Positions 35,901-43,767 of a stretch of DNA of 64,000 nucleotides are shown piece by piece. The stretch spans positions 62,001 to 126,000 of the forward strand of contig NZ_JAMZAW010000006.1 of the NCBI RefSeq assembly GCF_024158745.1, in the 5' to 3' direction. Both the position numbers and the translations under genes were made by a program. The notes under the pieces were generated by a model that was given only the letters and a program-made list of their open reading frames with translations, did no database searches and had not been told where the DNA came from. This DNA comes from Paenibacillus tyrphae. GTDB taxonomy: Bacteria > Bacillota > Bacilli > Paenibacillales > NBRC-103111. Numbering within the stretch: position 1 is the first letter of the stretch; each line of letters opens with the position of its first letter.

Positions 35901-38371
35901 GCGCGGCGGATATCGAGCCGCCGAAGCAGCTGGAGCTGGCCGGGGAGAAGGCGTTCACCGAGGAAGATTACCAGAAGATCAACGCGGCGGACGGCGACTA
36001 TCTGATCGACGACTCGGTCGGTCAATTCCCGTACCACCGTTTCGAAGCGAAGCTGGACCCGTCCGTTCAAGCGACGGACCGTGTAAAGGTGGAATGGCAG
36101 GGCAAATCGCTCGAAGGCCGCAAGGTCAGCCTGTATGGCTGGAGCCCGAAGGCGCAGCAGTGGACGATGCTAGACAGTAAGGTGGCGGGGGCGGAAGATT
36201 TTGCATTGACCGCTACCGTAACCGCCGGAGAGTACAATACGAACGGCACGATCCAATTGATCGTGCAGGACGAGCTTCCGGTGTCGCAGCAGCCGTACGA
36301 TTTTTCGTTCTTGTGGATGTCCGACACGCAGTATTACTCGGAAAGCTATCCGGAAATTTACCGGCGCAACGTGCAGTGGATTGCCCAGAATCAGGACGCG
36401 ATGAAAATCAAATACGTCGTCCATACCGGCGATATTGTGGATGAAGCGGACAAAGAGTACCAGTGGATCGAAGCGGACCAGAATATGACGGTGCTGGAGG
36501 ATGCGAAAGTTCCTTACGGCGTGCTTGCGGGCAATCATGACGTGTCCCATCAGCTGTCGGACTATACGCAGTACTGGAAATATTTTGGCGAGGACCGGTT
36601 TAAGAAGCAGCCGACCTTCGGCGGGTCTTATCAGAACAACCGCGGGCATTACGACCTGGTTTCCGCGGGCGGCAACGACTTTATTTTCGTCTACATGGGC
36701 TGGAACATCGGCGATGCCGAAATTCAGTGGATGGACGAAGTGCTGAAGCAGTATCCGGACCGCAGAGCGATTTTGAACTTCCATGAATTTTTGCTCGTTT
36801 CCGGCAACCGGGCCCCGATTGCGGATAAAATTTACGAGCAGGTCGTGAAGCCGAACAAAAACGTTATTGCCGTCTTGAGCGGCCACTATCACGATGCGGA
36901 AACGAAGATCGATCCGATCGACGACGACGGCGACGGCAAACCGGACCGCACCGTCTACCAAATGCTTGCGGATTACCAAGGAGCCGAAAAAGGCGGGCTC
37001 GGCTACATCCGCCTGCTGCAATTCGATGTAAACCGCAACAAAATTTACGTTAAAACGTATTCGCCGTTTTTGGACGACTACAACTACTACGATCCGAAGG
37101 AGTATCCGGGCAAGGACGAGTTCGAGCTGGACGTGAACCTGACACCGATGCAGAAGCGCGTGGCGACGGACTACATGAGCATCAGTGTGTATACGGACCA
37201 AACCATCGGTCAGGCGGCTCAGGTGCCCGAAGGCCAGGAGGCATCCGTCGTTTGGAGCGGTCTGCAGCCACAAAGCTACTACCAATGGTACGTGCGGGCA
37301 GCGGACAACAACAGCGGGCAATCGCTGTCGGACATCTGGGGCTTCACGACGGGCGCTGCGCCGACGGACGGCACGGATAAAGCGGCTCCGGTATGGCCGG
37401 AGGGAAGCGCGTTGAAGGCGTCGGACGTGACAGATACGGCCGTAACGTTAAGCTGGAACGCCGCGACGGACAATGTGGCGGTTACCGGCTATCGGATCAA
37501 GAGCGGGGATAAAGAGCTGGTCAAGCTGCCTGGCGACAAGCTGTCGTACCGCGTGACGGGACTGAGCAGCGACACCCGCTATACGTTCCAAGTCGAGGCA
37601 GTAGACGCCGCGGGGAAGTGGACGGCCGGCCCGAGCGTGACCGTGCGGACGGAAAGCTCGTCTTCGAGCGGCGAAGACAGCAGCGGTGGCAGCAGCAACG
37701 GAAGCGGCAGCGGGGCCAATCCGGGAACTCCGGCTAAACCGGAGCAGCCGAAGCCGGATCAGCCGGCATCTCCGAAGCCGGGCAAGGAAACGCCAACGAC
37801 TCCGGCGCCTGTACCGGTACCGAATCCGTTCCGCGACGTGAACGAGAGCTATTCGTGGGCCAGCGAAGCGATTGCCGTGCTGACTTCCAAAGGAATTATT
37901 CAAGGCACCTCCGACACGACGTTTGAGCCGGGTCAAAACATAACGAGAGCCGATTTTATCACCTTGCTGGTGCGCGCTCTTGGCTTGAAGAGCGACTTCG
38001 ATTCCAACTTCAGCGATGTCAATCCGAGCGACTATTATTATCAAGCCCTCGGCATTGCGAAGAAGCTGGGCATTACCGACGGGGTGGGAGACAATAAATT
38101 CAACCCGAAAGAAAAAATATCGAGACAAGATTTGATGGTGCTTACGGCAAGAGCGCTGGACGTCTCCAAAAAGCTCGAAATTCGAGGAGCCGAGGCAGAT
38201 CTGGCTTCCTATAGCGACAAAGCCGCCGTCGCTTCGTACGCAACGAACAGCGTGGCCGCTATGGTCAAAGCCGGAATCGTGGAAGGCAACGGCAGCGGAC
38301 TGAATCCGAAGGGACAGGCGACAAGAGCCGAGACGGCCGTTATCCTGTACAGGATCTTCAAGAAGCTGTAA
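32939..38371 (+). CDS. Giant SLH-anchored lamin-tail and calcineurin-like phosphoesterase protein
   Basis: About 1810 residues, exported. A signal peptide is followed by two lamin-tail domains (about 45-200, LLITELVPDSSNV; about 340-500, ILVTELLPNSTNV), several Ig-like/carbohydrate-type modules and a metallophosphoesterase domain (about 1120-1380). The phosphoesterase metal motifs are visible: MSDTQYY, HTGDIVDEAD, AGNHDVSH, NFHEF and GHYHDAE. A fibronectin-III domain (about 1480-1575), a Ser/Gly then Pro/Lys linker and three SLH domains (about 1625-1808) follow. Surface-bound phosphodiesterase or nuclease-like activity is plausible; the substrate is unknown. GTG 32939 lies about 9 bases after ACGGGAGTG; GTG 32927 is the alternative. 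Confidence 0.9.
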   Translation: MFNRKWKSWVSALTVGGLLLGLLPPGGWGTPAAEAADTPDYGKVPKLLITELVPDSSNVAGKAVDAYEFIEVYNNSKQMVNFKDYTLAYLAGSSETVWSAVYNNDMTISPQQTIVLWVMNADNTNEPTAAFNANYGTSLQENVNLFRVNGGGGMSNSAPRSLLVKDKSGSVISSASYQNDAQTVQDMGIVYQYPTDGSVNMTMSSAGTTAASPGRVEAFQVPVLTPDDVPSGSKLQISHTPPAEASNADDLPISAVFTGNQQTVTAAVYYKTGSQSAFSSLPMAPAPGGGYTAKIPRESLAESVLEYFIQAKDGSRTVTSETYTVTVKLPDFDYSKLPPILVTELLPNSTNVGGADGYEFIEIYNNTDQPINFKDYKLFYRYTDSGPEDDVIWPTDREDLILPPKKPFVFWVINSQNTAKTVADFNAAYQTNLVENTDIVKVYSDGMANGSKRGVSIGTNTHVDVSVAYYDGSLPNETKENYGIVYKYPMDGTGTMIKASAGLKPASPGSLEPGQVPAQSLIFTPDTSAPTVANLTQASQVEQWSNLELVADAKDDRQVLTTALYFRSDNQAEYTKRYLYQNYNDKKYHYTVYSPDLIGKTYIEYYFKVSDGTNETTSPVYRANVTGGMNKDGLRLNLKDGEFVSGQRIVKAAAGQSGPDAVKLAIDGQDLSSQTYAAMESDAYFAFEAASVDYYFKNAVTIGKEIIYTFQDPIPTYQTLSVPIGADRLRVGSNVFSIRAGSKSSPFDDRPEENKDDFNVKNVRLVLADGTALYDSKYANKEKEIKMGDSDGRFEALDFQFNLDANQLKAKAYAWDTKQLSDGVHQVTATSAVYGTVTANVTVDNTAPVIEPSVESGKVYRGAFTLDAKVTDAMTGLKAVEAVLNGKPVTLPYATTSSQLGKGTHTLVIRAADNVGNKAESTVSFEVPEEDPHKPTVVAPVDGQTGVDPNAVLKVKVEDPNNDAMNVAFYRGFHYGGSHRTGLTAKRGAADIEPPKQLELAGEKAFTEEDYQKINAADGDYLIDDSVGQFPYHRFEAKLDPSVQATDRVKVEWQGKSLEGRKVSLYGWSPKAQQWTMLDSKVAGAEDFALTATVTAGEYNTNGTIQLIVQDELPVSQQPYDFSFLWMSDTQYYSESYPEIYRRNVQWIAQNQDAMKIKYVVHTGDIVDEADKEYQWIEADQNMTVLEDAKVPYGVLAGNHDVSHQLSDYTQYWKYFGEDRFKKQPTFGGSYQNNRGHYDLVSAGGNDFIFVYMGWNIGDAEIQWMDEVLKQYPDRRAILNFHEFLLVSGNRAPIADKIYEQVVKPNKNVIAVLSGHYHDAETKIDPIDDDGDGKPDRTVYQMLADYQGAEKGGLGYIRLLQFDVNRNKIYVKTYSPFLDDYNYYDPKEYPGKDEFELDVNLTPMQKRVATDYMSISVYTDQTIGQAAQVPEGQEASVVWSGLQPQSYYQWYVRAADNNSGQSLSDIWGFTTGAAPTDGTDKAAPVWPEGSALKASDVTDTAVTLSWNAATDNVAVTGYRIKSGDKELVKLPGDKLSYRVTGLSSDTRYTFQVEAVDAAGKWTAGPSVTVRTESSSSSGEDSSGGSSNGSGSGANPGTPAKPEQPKPDQPASPKPGKETPTTPAPVPVPNPFRDVNESYSWASEAIAVLTSKGIIQGTSDTTFEPGQNITRADFITLLVRALGLKSDFDSNFSDVNPSDYYYQALGIAKKLGITDGVGDNKFNPKEKISRQDLMVLTARALDVSKKLEIRGAEADLASYSDKAAVASYATNSVAAMVKAGIVEGNGSGLNPKGQATRAETAVILYRIFKKL

Positions 38372-38438
38372 TTCATCCTGACGCAGCAGCCGACTTCGAA
38401 CAATTAGTTACTTTTTATGTAAAAGAAAAACTTTATTA

Positions 38439-38488
38439 AATAAGGGGTTTCGCATACTAGACGTATCTAATATGTGAAACCCCTTATT
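38439..38488 (+). terminator. Long hairpin terminator after the SLH phosphoesterase gene
   Basis: An 18-bp stem: 38439-38456 (AATAAGGGGTTTCGCATA) pairs with 38471-38488, one G-T pair. AT-rich on both sides, so it may act on both strands against the convergent gene at 38545. Confidence 0.75.
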
Positions 38489-38544
38489 GTTAAACTATCG
38501 TTCTCCGTTTAATTTCGTTGATCTTCAAACTTCTTTCCCTCCCA

Positions 38545-39033
38545 CTACTCCTTGAGTTGCCGAATCCCTTGAATGATCTGCTCCTTGACGCTCTCCCGTA
38601 TCGTGTAAAACATCGGTGCTGAAGGGATATCAAACTTCAAATGAGAGTGGGGAATATCTGTCAGTAAAGTTCCAATCGGTTGACCTTGCTTATTTCGGAT
38701 AACGTTCCAGAATACACGCGATCTGTTGTCTTCCGATCCCCATTTTTCAAGTGAGTTTCGAAAAATCAAGTTTTTGCCGATGACAAAATCGTCCTCTTCA
38801 AGGGTCTCCGATACTTCGAATCCAGCCTCTTCCAGCCTCTCAAATACAACCGGCATCAATTGATCCAAGAAAAGACCGTACGCTGCATCCTCGATTTCAA
38901 GAAAAGCATCGGTCAATTGGACATACATCGACTCGTACAAGGCCCTCCATTCAGATGCAATGTATCGGTTGCCTTCCGCACCGATTTCTTCGATCGTCAT
39001 GTCACAATGGTAGGTTGGAAATTGTTTACTCAT
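38545..39033 (-). CDS. Hypothetical cytosolic protein
   Basis: A 162-residue soluble acidic protein without signal, membrane helix or recognised catalytic motif. Visible features are a helical N-half (EWRALYESMYVQLTDAFLEI) and a C-half alternating strand and helix (RSRVFWNVIRNKQGQPIGTL). Three ATGs stand in a row at 39039-39031; the third (39033) best fits AGAGGTG. It is divergent from the MerR-type gene at 39187 and lower in GC than the flanking surface-protein gene, as is the whole 38400-40400 stretch, which may be acquired. Function unknown. Confidence 0.65.
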   Translation of the reverse strand: MSKQFPTYHCDMTIEEIGAEGNRYIASEWRALYESMYVQLTDAFLEIEDAAYGLFLDQLMPVVFERLEEAGFEVSETLEEDDFVIGKNLIFRNSLEKWGSEDNRSRVFWNVIRNKQGQPIGTLLTDIPHSHLKFDIPSAPMFYTIRESVKEQIIQGIRQLKE

Positions 39034-39186
39034 CATCATACACCTCTTTCTCAAATCTACTTTCATTCTATAACATATAAGCCAATTGAAAGGTTTAACG
39101 AAAAATGAGAAGGAAAATCAAATGTAATTCCAGAAAATCTTACAATAAACTTTAATCCTGATCTTTTTTAGGGGAGAGATCGCGAG

Positions 39187-39894
39187 TTGACAATGCGTCC
39201 AAAAAAAATGGCGGCCACATTCATGATTAGCGCCAGCACCTTACGGAATTACGAGGCCAAAGGCCTCATTCCTCCAGCAGAACGATCCGTCAATGGCTAT
39301 CGTATTTATACAGACCTGCATGCAACATACTTGGCATGTATTCAAGCCATGGCTCCGGCTTTTGGGATGGAAGTGACAACCGAAGTGCTTCATTATCTTC
39401 GGCTGGACAAGACGCATGATGCTTTGTGGGTCATTAGGGAAAAGGAAGTCGCTTTATACGAGGACAAAGAGAAATTAGATAAGTTGATCGAGGATATTCG
39501 ACGACAAGTGAACGAAAATGCATCTCCATATAAAAAAGAACGCTTCACCATCCATGAAGTATCTGAGCTGACTCATGTACCTAAATCGACGATTCGCTAT
39601 TGGGAGCAAGCAGGTTATGTAACGGTGTACCGAAACCCTGAAAACCGTTATCGTTGTTACGATAGAGCTCATCTGCTAAAAGTCAGGTTGATCCAAATGC
39701 TTCAAAACTCCGTTTATTCAGAGGAAACCGTAAAATTTAAACAATCAATCGCCACTACCGAACATACGGATCTGCAGATGCTCATGAAGATAGCTGAGAA
39801 AATCCGAACTTTCCAAGATAAGAGGATCGAGTCCCAAATGTGTGGGATATCTTGTTTACACAAATTAATTCAATTGACAAAAGCACCGATCTAA
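39187..39894 (+). CDS. MerR-type regulator with two tandem HTH domains
   Basis: A 235-residue protein with two MerR-like DNA-binding heads: residues about 8-75 (MISASTLRNYEAKGLIPPAE, NGYRIYTDLH) and about 118-185 (FTIHEVSELTHVPKSTIRYW, NPENRYRCYDRAHL). A Cys pair near the C-terminus (MCGISCLHKL) could bind a metal or thiol. Ordinary MerR proteins have one head and dimerise; two heads in one chain are unusual. TTG 39187 is 8 bases after AGGGGAGAG; ATG 39193 is possible. The target is unknown; the divergent gene at 39033 is a candidate. Confidence 0.82.
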   Translation: MTMRPKKMAATFMISASTLRNYEAKGLIPPAERSVNGYRIYTDLHATYLACIQAMAPAFGMEVTTEVLHYLRLDKTHDALWVIREKEVALYEDKEKLDKLIEDIRRQVNENASPYKKERFTIHEVSELTHVPKSTIRYWEQAGYVTVYRNPENRYRCYDRAHLLKVRLIQMLQNSVYSEETVKFKQSIATTEHTDLQMLMKIAEKIRTFQDKRIESQMCGISCLHKLIQLTKAPI

Positions 39895-39914
39895 CTCGGA
39901 CGGAATCAAACGTT

Positions 39915-39949
39915 ATGGGGCCACCTGATTACATCCGCGGCGGCCCCAT
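39915..39949. terminator. Bidirectional hairpin between convergent genes
   Basis: ATGGGGCC (39915-39922) and GGCCCCAT (39942-39949) form a perfect 8-bp stem between the merR-type gene and the convergent small membrane-protein gene. Confidence 0.5.
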
Positions 39950-39967
39950 GATTTGTTTTAGCACGCT

Positions 39968-40405
39968 TCAATTGCGGCTTCTCTCATCATTCCATTGCTG
40001 TTCCGTACCGACGAAAAAAACATTGACTGAGAGTTCTTCCTTGGTTCCGTTTGAGGTAAGAACGTATTTCGATTTCATCGCCTGAGCGCGTATCATGTCA
40101 AGCTCAATTCTTTTACGGTTCCCTTGCTCGTCAAGATAATAAAATTTCATTTCTCCCGATGTCGGAGAATCCGGCGTATTCAAAATCCCTGTGCGAGGAA
40201 TGAGGTTAACGTACTCCTTTCCCTCGCGAGGCAGCGGAGGGCTACCTTCCTGCTCGTATCTGATTTCGACCCATCCCGTGTAACCATCCGGCAATAAATA
40301 GATGTGACTTTTCTGATCATGAATTCCGTAATTTCCGATAACAAATGCAGCAATGGAGATTCCAAAAAAGACGACAAGATAAAGCACATATAATTTTTTC
40401 AACAA
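39968..40405 (-). CDS. Small exported/membrane-anchored protein, DUF6843-like
   Basis: A 145-residue protein with one N-terminal hydrophobic segment (VLYLVVFFGISIAAFVIG) and an extracytoplasmic part with LLPDGYTGWVEIRYEQEGSP, a pattern I associate with DUF6843. It begins with TTG 40405 (TTG 40402 is an alternative), overlapping the end of the lysR-type gene by 7 bases, with GGTGAG upstream, so it is translationally coupled to LysR. The reason for pairing with a LysR regulator is not evident. Function unknown. Confidence 0.68.
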   Translation of the reverse strand: MLKKLYVLYLVVFFGISIAAFVIGNYGIHDQKSHIYLLPDGYTGWVEIRYEQEGSPPLPREGKEYVNLIPRTGILNTPDSPTSGEMKFYYLDEQGNRKRIELDMIRAQAMKSKYVLTSNGTKEELSVNVFFVGTEQQWNDERSRN

Positions 40406-41313
40406 ACGGGCTCACCGCCCGCCGGGCCGGAGGTCTGCTCGACAAACCGGAGGAATTCGCGCATCGCGTAGGAAACGTACCGATCTTTGTTCCAAATGAC
40501 GACGAGATTCCACGGAATGGCCGGATTCGTCATCGGCAGCACCCGGACGTCCGGGTTCACGACCTTGGAGCAGATCGCTTCGGGCAGCAGGGCAATGCCT
40601 AATTCGGCGGCGACCATTTCCACTAGCAAATCCCACTGGGAGCTTTCGTGCGCGATGAGCGGATGAAAGCCGGCCTGGTGGCACGCTTCGAGCACGTGAT
40701 GGCGGACGCCGAAGCCTTTGGCGAACATGAGGAACGGCTCCCGGCTCAGGTCGGCCAGCTTCACAGGGGGATGCTCCGCCAGCGGGTGCGACCGGTGGAG
40801 CACCAGCGCCAGTTGCTGCCGGATAAAAGGCATCGTCCCGAAGCCGGCTTCCTCGTCGGGAGAGATGACGACACCCAAATCGATCGACCCGTTCAGGACC
40901 AGCTGCTCGACGCTTTTGGCGCCTTCTTCGACCATCTCGAATTGGAGCCGGGGATACAGCTTCTGAAACGGCGCGACGACGCGCGGGAAAAAAACGGAGC
41001 TGATCACAGGCGGCAGTCCGATCGTAAGCGTTCCGGTTTTGAGCTGGGAGACATCGTCGAGCGTAATATACAGGTCGTTCACCGCTTGAAGGATATGATG
41101 GATTTGCTGGACCGCCGCGCTGCCCGCATCGGTTAATTTGACCTGCTTGCCCGAACGGTCGAACAACGTAACACCCAGCTCTTCTTCCATGCTCCGGACC
41201 AGCTTGCTTAGCGTCGGCTGCGTCATATGAAGCGCTTCCGCGGCTTTGGTGAAATTTTGCAGCTTGGCGACCTCAAGAAGATAAGTCAAATTTCGCAAAT
41301 CCAAATAACTCAT
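40399..41313 (-). CDS. LysR-family regulator, divergent from the hydroxybutyrate operon
   Basis: About 304 residues: N-terminal HTH (YLLEVAKLQNFTKAAEALHM, TQPTLSKLVRSMEEELG) and periplasmic-binding-type effector domain (about 90-295). It resembles the CidR/YwbI group. Its divergent position before the GntP/hydroxybutyrate genes makes it the probable activator of that operon, with ketone bodies or acetoacetyl intermediates as possible effectors (inference). ATG 41313 directly follows GGTGGGG; a GTG at 41319 is possible. Confidence 0.88.
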   Translation of the reverse strand: MSYLDLRNLTYLLEVAKLQNFTKAAEALHMTQPTLSKLVRSMEEELGVTLFDRSGKQVKLTDAGSAAVQQIHHILQAVNDLYITLDDVSQLKTGTLTIGLPPVISSVFFPRVVAPFQKLYPRLQFEMVEEGAKSVEQLVLNGSIDLGVVISPDEEAGFGTMPFIRQQLALVLHRSHPLAEHPPVKLADLSREPFLMFAKGFGVRHHVLEACHQAGFHPLIAHESSQWDLLVEMVAAELGIALLPEAICSKVVNPDVRVLPMTNPAIPWNLVVIWNKDRYVSYAMREFLRFVEQTSGPAGGEPVC

Positions 41314-41343
41314 CCCCACCTATAATTTTTTGGCATCGTTGCT

Positions 41344-41358
41344 ATTCGATGTATGAAT
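41344..41358. promoter_or_regulatory. Candidate LysR box
   Basis: ATTC-GATGTAT-GAAT is an inverted repeat that satisfies the LysR T-N11-A rule, placed in the divergent region 30 bases before the lysR-type start. Confidence 0.45.
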
Positions 41359-41450
41359 TTTACCTCGTGACGTTCCCCATTGTAAACTGGAATAGCCGCG
41401 AGAACTTCCAATTTCGGGATGCAAAATTTCCAGAACAACACAGCTTCGGC

Positions 41451-41484
41451 AAACCGATGTACCGGTTTTTTGTAATCGCTATCT
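41451..41484 (+). promoter_or_regulatory. Leader hairpin with T-tract and cre-like site before the GntP gene
   Basis: AAACCG (41451-41456) pairs with CGGTTT (41463-41468) followed by further T, like a small terminator. Immediately after, TGTAATCGCTATCT (41471-41484) matches 13 of 14 positions of the cre consensus. Both lie in the 5' region of the hydroxybutyrate operon and suggest CcpA control, possibly as a roadblock. Confidence 0.5.
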
Positions 41485-41538
41485 TTGGAAGGGTTTGCAA
41501 TGTATTCATCTTAGAGAAGAAAAGAGGACAAGCGCGAG

Positions 41539-42918
41539 ATGATCATCGAAGTTCTGGCCATTGTGTTCGCTTTGGGATTGCTCATGTTTTTTGCTTACCG
41601 GGGCTATCCGGTCATTGTATTTGCTCCGATTTTCACCTTGCTGGCCGTCGTCATCTCGGGCAATGCGCTCATGCCCAGCTATACGGAAACGTATATGACG
41701 AACGCGGCCAACTATGTAAAAAACTTTTTCCCCATATTCCTGCTGGGGGCTATTTTCGGTAAAGTGATGGAAATGAACGGGGCGGCGGCTTCCATTGCGC
41801 AGTCCATCGTGCGGGCGCTCGGCTCGAAGCGGGCGATTCTGTCCGTTATTCTGGCCTGTGCGGTACTGACGTACGGCGGCGTATCGTTATTCGTGGTTGC
41901 GTTTGCGGTGTATCCGTTTGCCGTGGCGATTTTCCGGGAAGCGAACGTGCCGAAACGGTTAATTCCGGGGACGATCGCGCTTGGCGCGTTTACGTTTACG
42001 ATGGACGCGCTGCCGGGCACGCCGCAAATTCAAAATATTATCCCGACCAGCTATTTCGGGACGGACGCTTATGCCGCACCGGTTGTGGGGATTGTCGGCA
42101 GTCTGATGGTATTTTTCGGAGGGCTCTGGTGGCTGGAACGCCGGCGCAAGAGGGCCGAAGCCGCAGGGGAAGGGTACGGAACGGATCATAAGAACGAGCC
42201 GGAGCTGCTGGAAAATCAGACGTATCCGAGCCTGTGGATCTCCGTGCTGCCGCTGCTTCTCGTGCTCGTCTTCAACTATTTGCTCAGCCGCGGCTTTTTG
42301 GACGTAACGACCTGGTATAATGCGGAGCTGCTAAAATCGTTTAATATCGCGAATGTGAAAACGGTTGCATCATCTTGGGCGCTCATTATCGCGCTGTGTA
42401 TCGGTATCGTCAGCGCCCTGTGCATTAATATTCGCCATGTGCAGAGCAAGCTGGCGGCCGGACTGACGGCGGCGGCGATGGGGTCGCTGCTGGCGATTTT
42501 CAACACCGCTTCGGAGGTCGGCTTCGGAAACGTGGTCAAAACGCTGCCCGGCTTTAAGTTGATTCAGAACTGGATTATGGGGCTGAGCTCGCAGCCGCTC
42601 ATCTCCGAAGCGGTGTCGGTGAACATCCTCGCAGGCGTGACCGGCTCGGCCTCTGGCGGGTTATCCATCGCGCTTGAAGTGATGGGCAAAACGTACATGG
42701 CCGCGGCTCAAGCGGCAGGCATCAGCCCGGAGCTGCTGCACCGGATCGCTTCCATGGCCTCCGGGGGCATGGATACGCTGCCTCATAACGGCGCGGTGAT
42801 CACGTTGCTGGCGATTACCGGCTTAACGCATCGCCAATCGTACAAGGACATTTTTGCGGTTACCGTGCTGAAGACGTTGACCGTGCTCATTTTGGCCGTA
42901 ATCTTGTCGTTCATTTAA
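41539..42918 (+). CDS. GntP-family permease (YxjC-like)
   Basis: A 459-residue integral membrane protein with 11-12 helices, GntP/gluconate:H+ symporter fold (GNALMPSYTETYMTNAANYV; VTGSASGGLSIALEVMGKTY; ASGGMDTLPHNGAVITLLAI). The gene order permease, dehydrogenase, ScoA, ScoB parallels B. subtilis yxjCFDE, so the substrate is probably 3-hydroxybutyrate or acetoacetate, not gluconate. First gene of the operon; AGAGGAC precedes the ATG. Confidence 0.88.
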   Translation: MIIEVLAIVFALGLLMFFAYRGYPVIVFAPIFTLLAVVISGNALMPSYTETYMTNAANYVKNFFPIFLLGAIFGKVMEMNGAAASIAQSIVRALGSKRAILSVILACAVLTYGGVSLFVVAFAVYPFAVAIFREANVPKRLIPGTIALGAFTFTMDALPGTPQIQNIIPTSYFGTDAYAAPVVGIVGSLMVFFGGLWWLERRRKRAEAAGEGYGTDHKNEPELLENQTYPSLWISVLPLLLVLVFNYLLSRGFLDVTTWYNAELLKSFNIANVKTVASSWALIIALCIGIVSALCINIRHVQSKLAAGLTAAAMGSLLAIFNTASEVGFGNVVKTLPGFKLIQNWIMGLSSQPLISEAVSVNILAGVTGSASGGLSIALEVMGKTYMAAAQAAGISPELLHRIASMASGGMDTLPHNGAVITLLAITGLTHRQSYKDIFAVTVLKTLTVLILAVILSFI

Positions 42919-42945
42919 ATAAGTACCTACGCGGAGGGATGGACT

Positions 42946-43731
42946 ATGGGAGATTTTTTAACGAATAAAGTCGCGCTAATTACGGGAGCGGCCAGCGGCA
43001 TCGGCCTGGAAATGGCCCGCACCTTTGCGAAGGAAGGGGCCAGCGTGGTCGTCTCCGACATGCACGGGGACAAGGCGGAGAGCGCGGCGGAAGAGCTGCG
43101 CAGCGCGGGCTATGAAGCGATGGGCGTGAGCCTCGACGTGACGCGGGAGAGCGATTTTGCGGCTGCGGTCGAAGCGGCCCGCGGTGCTTACGGGAGACTG
43201 GACATTCTAGTCAACAATGCGGGCCTGCAGCATGTCGCTCCGATCGAGGATTTTCCGGTGGAGAAGTTCGACTTCATGCTGAGGGTGATGCTGACCGGCG
43301 CTTTTATCGGGATTAAGCACGCATTTCCGATCATGAAAGAGCAGGGCTGGGGCCGCATCATCAACATGGCCTCCATCAACGGAGTGATCGGCTTCGCGGG
43401 CAAAGCCGCTTATAACAGCGCCAAGCACGGGCTGATCGGCCTAACGAAGGTCGCAGCCCTGGAAGGGGCGGCGCACGGCATTACCGTCAATGCGCTGTGC
43501 CCGGGCTACGTCGATACGCCGCTCGTTCGCGGCCAGCTGAACGATCTGGCGAAAACCCGCCAGGTGCCGCTGGAACGGGTGCTGGAAGAGGTCATTTACC
43601 CGCTGGTCCCGCAAAAACGGCTGTTGTCGGTCGAGGAAATCGCCGAATTCGCCGCGCTGATCGCCAGCGACAAAATGAAGGGCGTCACCGGAGCATCGCT
43701 GCTTATCGACGGAGGCTACACCGCGCAATAA
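42946..43731 (+). CDS. 3-Hydroxybutyrate dehydrogenase (SDR family)
   Basis: A 261-residue SDR that oxidises 3-hydroxybutyrate to acetoacetate with NAD. Cofactor loop ITGAASGIGLEMARTFA, NNAG motif in LVNNAGLQHV, catalytic Ser in NMASINGVIG and Tyr-x-x-x-Lys in AAYNSAKHGLIGLTK. The C-terminal DGGYTAQ is close to the DGGWTAQ end typical of this enzyme. It lies between the permease and CoA-transferase genes, 27 bases from the former, which supports the assignment. GGAGGG precedes the ATG. Confidence 0.9.
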   Translation: MGDFLTNKVALITGAASGIGLEMARTFAKEGASVVVSDMHGDKAESAAEELRSAGYEAMGVSLDVTRESDFAAAVEAARGAYGRLDILVNNAGLQHVAPIEDFPVEKFDFMLRVMLTGAFIGIKHAFPIMKEQGWGRIINMASINGVIGFAGKAAYNSAKHGLIGLTKVAALEGAAHGITVNALCPGYVDTPLVRGQLNDLAKTRQVPLERVLEEVIYPLVPQKRLLSVEEIAEFAALIASDKMKGVTGASLLIDGGYTAQ

Positions 43732-43767
43732 AACATAAATCAACGGATTTTTAGAGGAGGAGAGGAC

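Noticed and set aside
41485..41505. Possible sigma-54 promoter (TTTGGAAGGGTTTGCAA) before the GntP gene
   Set aside because: The GG and GC dinucleotides are 8 bases apart, not the required 10.
41349..41762. A 137-codon ORF upstream of and into the GntP gene
   Set aside because: Runs through the promoter, hairpin and cre-like site and continues out of frame inside the permease gene; no ribosome site.
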